Assembly: GCA_035649635.1 (NCBI GenBank)
Contig: DASRJE010000154.1
Location: forward strand, 1 to 64,000
Direction of reading: 5' to 3'
DNA length: 64,000 nt
Source: Gp6-AA40 sp035649635
GTDB taxonomy: Bacteria > Acidobacteriota > Vicinamibacteria > Vicinamibacterales > UBA2999
Under the pieces are notes generated by a model that saw only the letters and a program-made list of their open reading frames with translations, did no database searches and was not told the origin of the DNA. This document shows, one piece after another, positions 60,652 through 64,000 of the stretch (position 1 is its first letter; every line of letters begins with the position of its first letter). The translations under genes and the position numbers were made by a program.

Positions 60652-61440
60652 TCACGCGCCCGTGTGCATCTGAGTGGAACGAAGAAAACGCACGGCGACT
60701 GCTTCCACTGTCTGCGGCTGGTCGATGTGTGGTGAGTGACCGCAGCGCTCGAGCACGAGCGTCTCCGCGTGTCCCGAGACGCTCCGGGCAATCGCCTCCA
60801 TCTGCCGCCCTGTGCCATATTCATCGTCGCTGCCCTGAATCACCAAGGTCGAACAGGTGATTGCCGGCAGAAATTCCGTGATGTTCCAGCTCCGGAACTC
60901 TTCGCTGAGCCAGACGTCAGTCCAGAACTCGAAGAGGCTATCGACGTTCGATCCGTGGTGCCGCTCGAGCCGCGCTCGTAGGTCGGTTGAGCGATACGAG
61001 TCGCGGACCTTAGCGATGCTCGTGACGGTCAACTCTTCCACGAAGACATGCGACGCCTCGAGGATGAGAGCTGCCGGTGTCACCGCGCCCGAACCGGCGC
61101 AAATTAACGCGATCGATCCCCCATCGCTGTGGCCGAAGAGAATCGGCCGGCTGATGTCGAAGGTGTCGAGCAGCCGCGGAAGGACCTTGAGCGCTTCGCT
61201 GTGCATGAAGTGTGGCGTCAATGGTCCGTGCAACGGGTCCGAGCCGCCGTACCCCTGGCGGTTGTAGACCAGTCCGCTCCACCCAAGTTTTGCGCACAAC
61301 GCGGCAGGGAAGTCGCGCCACCGTGTGATCGAACCGAGCCCTTCGTGAAGGAACACGATCGTCGGGGTCTCGCTGGAGCTCGGACCGTACCGCTCGTACT
61401 CGAGGCGAACGCCGTCAATGTTCACGAACTGGGTCGCCAC
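60652..61440 (-). CDS. Alpha/beta hydrolase in the boxB operon
   Basis: A 262-residue hydrolase from GTG 61440, 7 bases after the thiolase stop. The oxyanion region is TIVFLHEGLGSITRWRDFPA, then GLVYNRQGYGGSDPLHGP. The nucleophile is in LFGHSDGGSIALICAG, the acid in VIQGSDDEYGTGRQ and the His in LERCGHSPHIDQPQ, so the triad is complete. Similar proteins accompany aromatic and phenylacetate clusters; a CoA-thioester or lactone proof-reading role is possible. It is convergent with the tannase gene, 14 bases apart. Confidence 0.85.
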   Translation of the reverse strand: MATQFVNIDGVRLEYERYGPSSSETPTIVFLHEGLGSITRWRDFPAALCAKLGWSGLVYNRQGYGGSDPLHGPLTPHFMHSEALKVLPRLLDTFDISRPILFGHSDGGSIALICAGSGAVTPAALILEASHVFVEELTVTSIAKVRDSYRSTDLRARLERHHGSNVDSLFEFWTDVWLSEEFRSWNITEFLPAITCSTLVIQGSDDEYGTGRQMEAIARSVSGHAETLVLERCGHSPHIDQPQTVEAVAVRFLRSTQMHTGA

Positions 61441-61447
61441 GCCGCTA

Positions 61448-62626
61448 CTACACGCGCTCGACAATGACCGCGAGACCCTGACCGACACCGATACACATGG
61501 TCGCCAGGCCATAGCGTCCGCCGCGCCGGTGCAACGCGTGAACGAGCGTCACCAGCATCCGTGCGCCGGTCGCGCCGAGAGGATGGCCGAGCGCGATTGC
61601 CCCTCCGTAGATGTTGACCTTCAGCGGGTCGAGTGCGAGCTCGCGGACACATGCAATAGCCTGCGATGCGAATGCCTCATTCAGCTCGATCAGGTCGAGC
61701 TGCGCTGCGCTGATCCCGGCGCGCGCCAGCGCCTTTCGCGTCGCAGAGATCGGGCCGAGGCCCATCACGGATGGATCGACGCCGGTCACTGCCGACGCCA
61801 CGATACGCGCCAGCGGGCGCCGTCCGTTCAGCATGCGTTCGGAGACCACGAGCAACGCGGCGGCGCCGTCGCTGATACCGCTCGTATTGCCCGCGGTCAC
61901 CGTGCCGTCTCGTGAGAATGCCGGTTTCAGCGTTGCCAGCTTTTCAAGGGTTGTATCGGGCCGCGGATGCTCGTCTCGATCGACGACCCCAGACGCCCCA
62001 ACGGAGACGGGAAGTATCTCATCGTTGAACGCGCCCTCCGCCGCGGCGCAGGCCGCCCGCCGCTGGCTCTCGAGCGCAAATCGATCCTGTTCGTCCCTGG
62101 TGATGCCATAGACAGTAGCGACCCTCTCGGCCGTCGCGCCCAAAGGGATCGTCCACTCGGCATTCATTCGAGGATTGGTGAAGCGCCAGCCCACTGTGGA
62201 GTCGGCCATCTGGGGGACGTCCCTCGACCATGGCGTCGCGGACTTGAGCATGACCATGGGCGCACGCGTCATGCTCTCTACGCCGCCGGCGACGAGCATG
62301 TCACCTTCGCCCGCACGGATCGCATAGACGGCCGCGACCACTGCCTGCAGGCCGGATCCGCACAACCGATTTACCGTCTGACCCGGGACGTCGATCGGAA
62401 GCCCGGCGAGTAGCGCCGCCATGCGCGCGACGTTGCGATTGTCCTCGCCTGCCTGGTTTGTACAGCCAAGAACCACATCGTCGATCGACGCCGGATCGAT
62501 CGCTGCGCGATCGACGGCGCCGCGAACGACCAGTGCGCCGAGATCGTCGGCGCGGATGTTCGCCAGAGCGCCGCCGGCGCGGCCGATGGGCGTGCGGACG
62601 CCCGACACAATGAATGCATCTGTCAT
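61448..62626 (-). CDS. Acetyl-CoA acyltransferase, 3-oxoadipyl-CoA thiolase type
   Basis: A 392-residue thiolase with nucleophile Cys in TVNRLCGSGLQAVVAAVYAI, His in GGAIALGHPLGATGARML and second Cys in LATMCIGVGQGLAVIVERV. MTDAFIVSGVRTPIGRAGGA and MKS...MADSTVGWRFTNPRM are typical of PcaF/PaaJ, which split 3-oxoadipyl-CoA to succinyl-CoA and acetyl-CoA. That is the end of the box route, and it follows boxB by 16 bases. Assignment to pcaF or paaJ cannot be settled by eye. Confidence 0.92.
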   Translation of the reverse strand: MTDAFIVSGVRTPIGRAGGALANIRADDLGALVVRGAVDRAAIDPASIDDVVLGCTNQAGEDNRNVARMAALLAGLPIDVPGQTVNRLCGSGLQAVVAAVYAIRAGEGDMLVAGGVESMTRAPMVMLKSATPWSRDVPQMADSTVGWRFTNPRMNAEWTIPLGATAERVATVYGITRDEQDRFALESQRRAACAAAEGAFNDEILPVSVGASGVVDRDEHPRPDTTLEKLATLKPAFSRDGTVTAGNTSGISDGAAALLVVSERMLNGRRPLARIVASAVTGVDPSVMGLGPISATRKALARAGISAAQLDLIELNEAFASQAIACVRELALDPLKVNIYGGAIALGHPLGATGARMLVTLVHALHRRGGRYGLATMCIGVGQGLAVIVERV

Positions 62627-62642
62627 GAGATGGCCATGGAGA

Positions 62643-64000
62643 TCAGTTGAATCGGATGTACTCGAAGTCGAGTGCCTGGCCGTTAATCCCGGTGCGTGGC
62701 GCGGCGATCCAGTTCGCGAACTTGCCGGGCTCGACCACGCGACCGGCCATCAACGATTGCACGAACGCGTAATCCTTTTCGCCTGGCAGCCAGCGGCTCC
62801 GGCGCGCGTGCCACTGGTCCTTGCCCATGACCTCTCCGTCTGGACCGATGTAGTGGCCCGCAAAACTGCCGATCGCGCGATGGAAGCCTTTGTGGGGCAG
62901 TCGCAACCTGTAGGGGAGACCGGCCCTCTCGATGTGGCGATTCCACCGATCGACACCCGCCTGCACTTCGGCGATGTAATCGTCCCGGAGCCGCTCGTTC
63001 ATGGCCGAGAGCGCCGGCACCTCGCGATCGACGAGCTGGCCGTTGTCGACCTCCGCGACGACGTATGTGGCATCCGAGAGTACGTGGTCGTCTTCGATCT
63101 TGGTTTCTCCGTAACGGCCCTTCAGTCCGCACGTGAAGTACGTGGCGGCGTTCGACGACACATCGGATCCAAACAGGTCCAGCGTAACGCTGTAGTGGAA
63201 ATTGAGATAGCGCTGGACGGTGGGGAGGTCGATCACGCCCAGTGCACGAACGTGGTCTGGATCGTCGACTTTGCTTTCGGCCATCACGTCGGCCGTCCGC
63301 TGCACGATGCGGCCGACACCCGTCTCGCCAACGAACATGTGATGCGCTTCTTCGGTCAGCATGAAGCGGCATGTCCGGGCGAGCGGGTCGAACCCCGATT
63401 CGGCCAGTGACGACAACTGGAACTTGCCGTCGCGATCGGTGAAGAACGTGAACATGTAGAAGGCCAGCCAATCGGGCGTCGGCTCGTTGAAGGCGCCAAG
63501 GATGCGGGGATTGTCCTCGTCGCCAGACCGGCGCTCGAGCAGCGCCTCCGCTTCTTCGCGGCCGTCGCGGCCGAAGTAGCGGTGCAGGAGATACACCATG
63601 GCCCACAGGTGCCGGCCTTCCTCGACGTTGACCTGGTAGATGTTGCGCAGATCGTAGAGCGACGGGCAGGACATACCGAGCATCCGCTGCTGCTCGACCG
63701 ACGCTGGCTCGGTGTCTCCCTGCGTGACGATGATGCGTCGAAGGGGCGAACGGTATTCGCCGGGCACCTCCTGCCAGGCCGGCCGCCCTTTGTTGACGCC
63801 GAAGTTGATCTCGCGCCCGGCGAACGGAGGCGCGAGGAAGATGCCCCAGCGATAGTCGGGCATCTTCACGTATCCGAACTGCGCCCAGCCTTCGCGGTCG
63901 ACACTGATGGCTGTTCGCAGATACACGTCGTGGCTCTGGCTGCCGCTGGGTCCCATGTCATGCCACCACCCCATGTAGGCGGGCTGCCAGTGCTCGAGCG
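62643..64000 (-). CDS. boxB: Benzoyl-CoA 2,3-epoxidase subunit B, 5' end beyond the window
   Basis: The last 452 residues of BoxB are present and the frame is open to the right edge (the codons before the internal ATG at 63974 read LEHWQPAY, as in the family). BoxB is the di-iron oxygenase that, with reductase BoxA, epoxidises benzoyl-CoA. Clear markers are GWAQFGYVKMPDYRWGIFLA, RIIVTQGDTEPASVEQQRML, NVEEGRHLWAMVYLLHRYFG and LTEEAHHMFVGETGVGRIVQ; the last two carry ExxH iron ligands. It heads the boxB-thiolase-hydrolase operon. boxA should be sought just outside the window. Confidence 0.96.
   Translation of the reverse strand, partial: LEHWQPAYMGWWHDMGPSGSQSHDVYLRTAISVDREGWAQFGYVKMPDYRWGIFLAPPFAGREINFGVNKGRPAWQEVPGEYRSPLRRIIVTQGDTEPASVEQQRMLGMSCPSLYDLRNIYQVNVEEGRHLWAMVYLLHRYFGRDGREEAEALLERRSGDEDNPRILGAFNEPTPDWLAFYMFTFFTDRDGKFQLSSLAESGFDPLARTCRFMLTEEAHHMFVGETGVGRIVQRTADVMAESKVDDPDHVRALGVIDLPTVQRYLNFHYSVTLDLFGSDVSSNAATYFTCGLKGRYGETKIEDDHVLSDATYVVAEVDNGQLVDREVPALSAMNERLRDDYIAEVQAGVDRWNRHIERAGLPYRLRLPHKGFHRAIGSFAGHYIGPDGEVMGKDQWHARRSRWLPGEKDYAFVQSLMAGRVVEPGKFANWIAAPRTGINGQALDFEYIRFN

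Overview
The window is GC-rich, gene-dense bacterial chromosomal DNA with no rRNA, tRNA, IS element or CRISPR array that I can see. The mix of gene families points to an Acidobacteriota lineage, most likely close to Vicinamibacteria. It includes stand-alone Oar-like TonB-dependent receptors with an N-terminal carboxypeptidase-regulatory domain, FG-GAP/ASPIC-UnbV proteins, a winged-helix-PD40 membrane regulator, a Ser/Thr kinase with a large membrane half, and many small secreted proteins with Sec or Tat signals. The lineage is an inference from gene content, not from a marker gene.

Layout. 1-4040: a cut-off gene, a secreted 'GxWxGxTLVxET' protein carrying an in-frame palindromic repeat, a secreted VOC protein and a methyltransferase-like protein. 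4041-11227: a tightly coupled cassette bounded by AT-rich TTGAT-type elements, made of an FG-GAP/ASPIC-UnbV lipoprotein, a TPR lipoprotein, a PpiC-TPR-FG-GAP-UnbV fusion and a CusF-SCO1 fusion. 11486-18254: two full TonB receptors and the frameshifted tail of a third. 18380-21651: a tectonin-like propeller, greB and a secreted jelly-roll protein. 22161-27588: a winged-helix-PD40 regulator divergent from a third full receptor.

27612-38979 is a long co-directional run of exported proteins. It holds four more paralogues of the secreted family, four metallo-beta-lactamase-fold proteins (two in tandem, one with a damaged metal motif), a DUF6152-like protein and a Tat-exported TIM-barrel protein. 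It ends in cytosolic 4-hydroxybenzoate 3-monooxygenase (pobA). 39016-51084 holds an unrecognised exported protein, a GlcG/HbpS-like protein, a large Abhydrolase_10-type protein, the fourth full receptor, a PIG-L deacetylase, an NHL-propeller protein, a small conserved-looking protein and the kinase.

51099-64000 is mainly an aerobic benzoyl-CoA (box) catabolic region. One minus-strand operon runs benzoate-CoA ligase, TetR regulator, PaaG-like isomerase/hydratase, boxC, MFS transporter, AroE-like dehydrogenase. A second minus-strand operon runs boxB (cut by the window edge), 3-oxoadipyl-CoA-type thiolase, alpha/beta hydrolase. A secreted tannase/feruloyl-esterase gene sits between them. Together with pobA this suggests release, uptake and central degradation of plant-derived aromatic acids. 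boxA, a boxD-type aldehyde dehydrogenase and a protocatechuate dioxygenase are not in the window.
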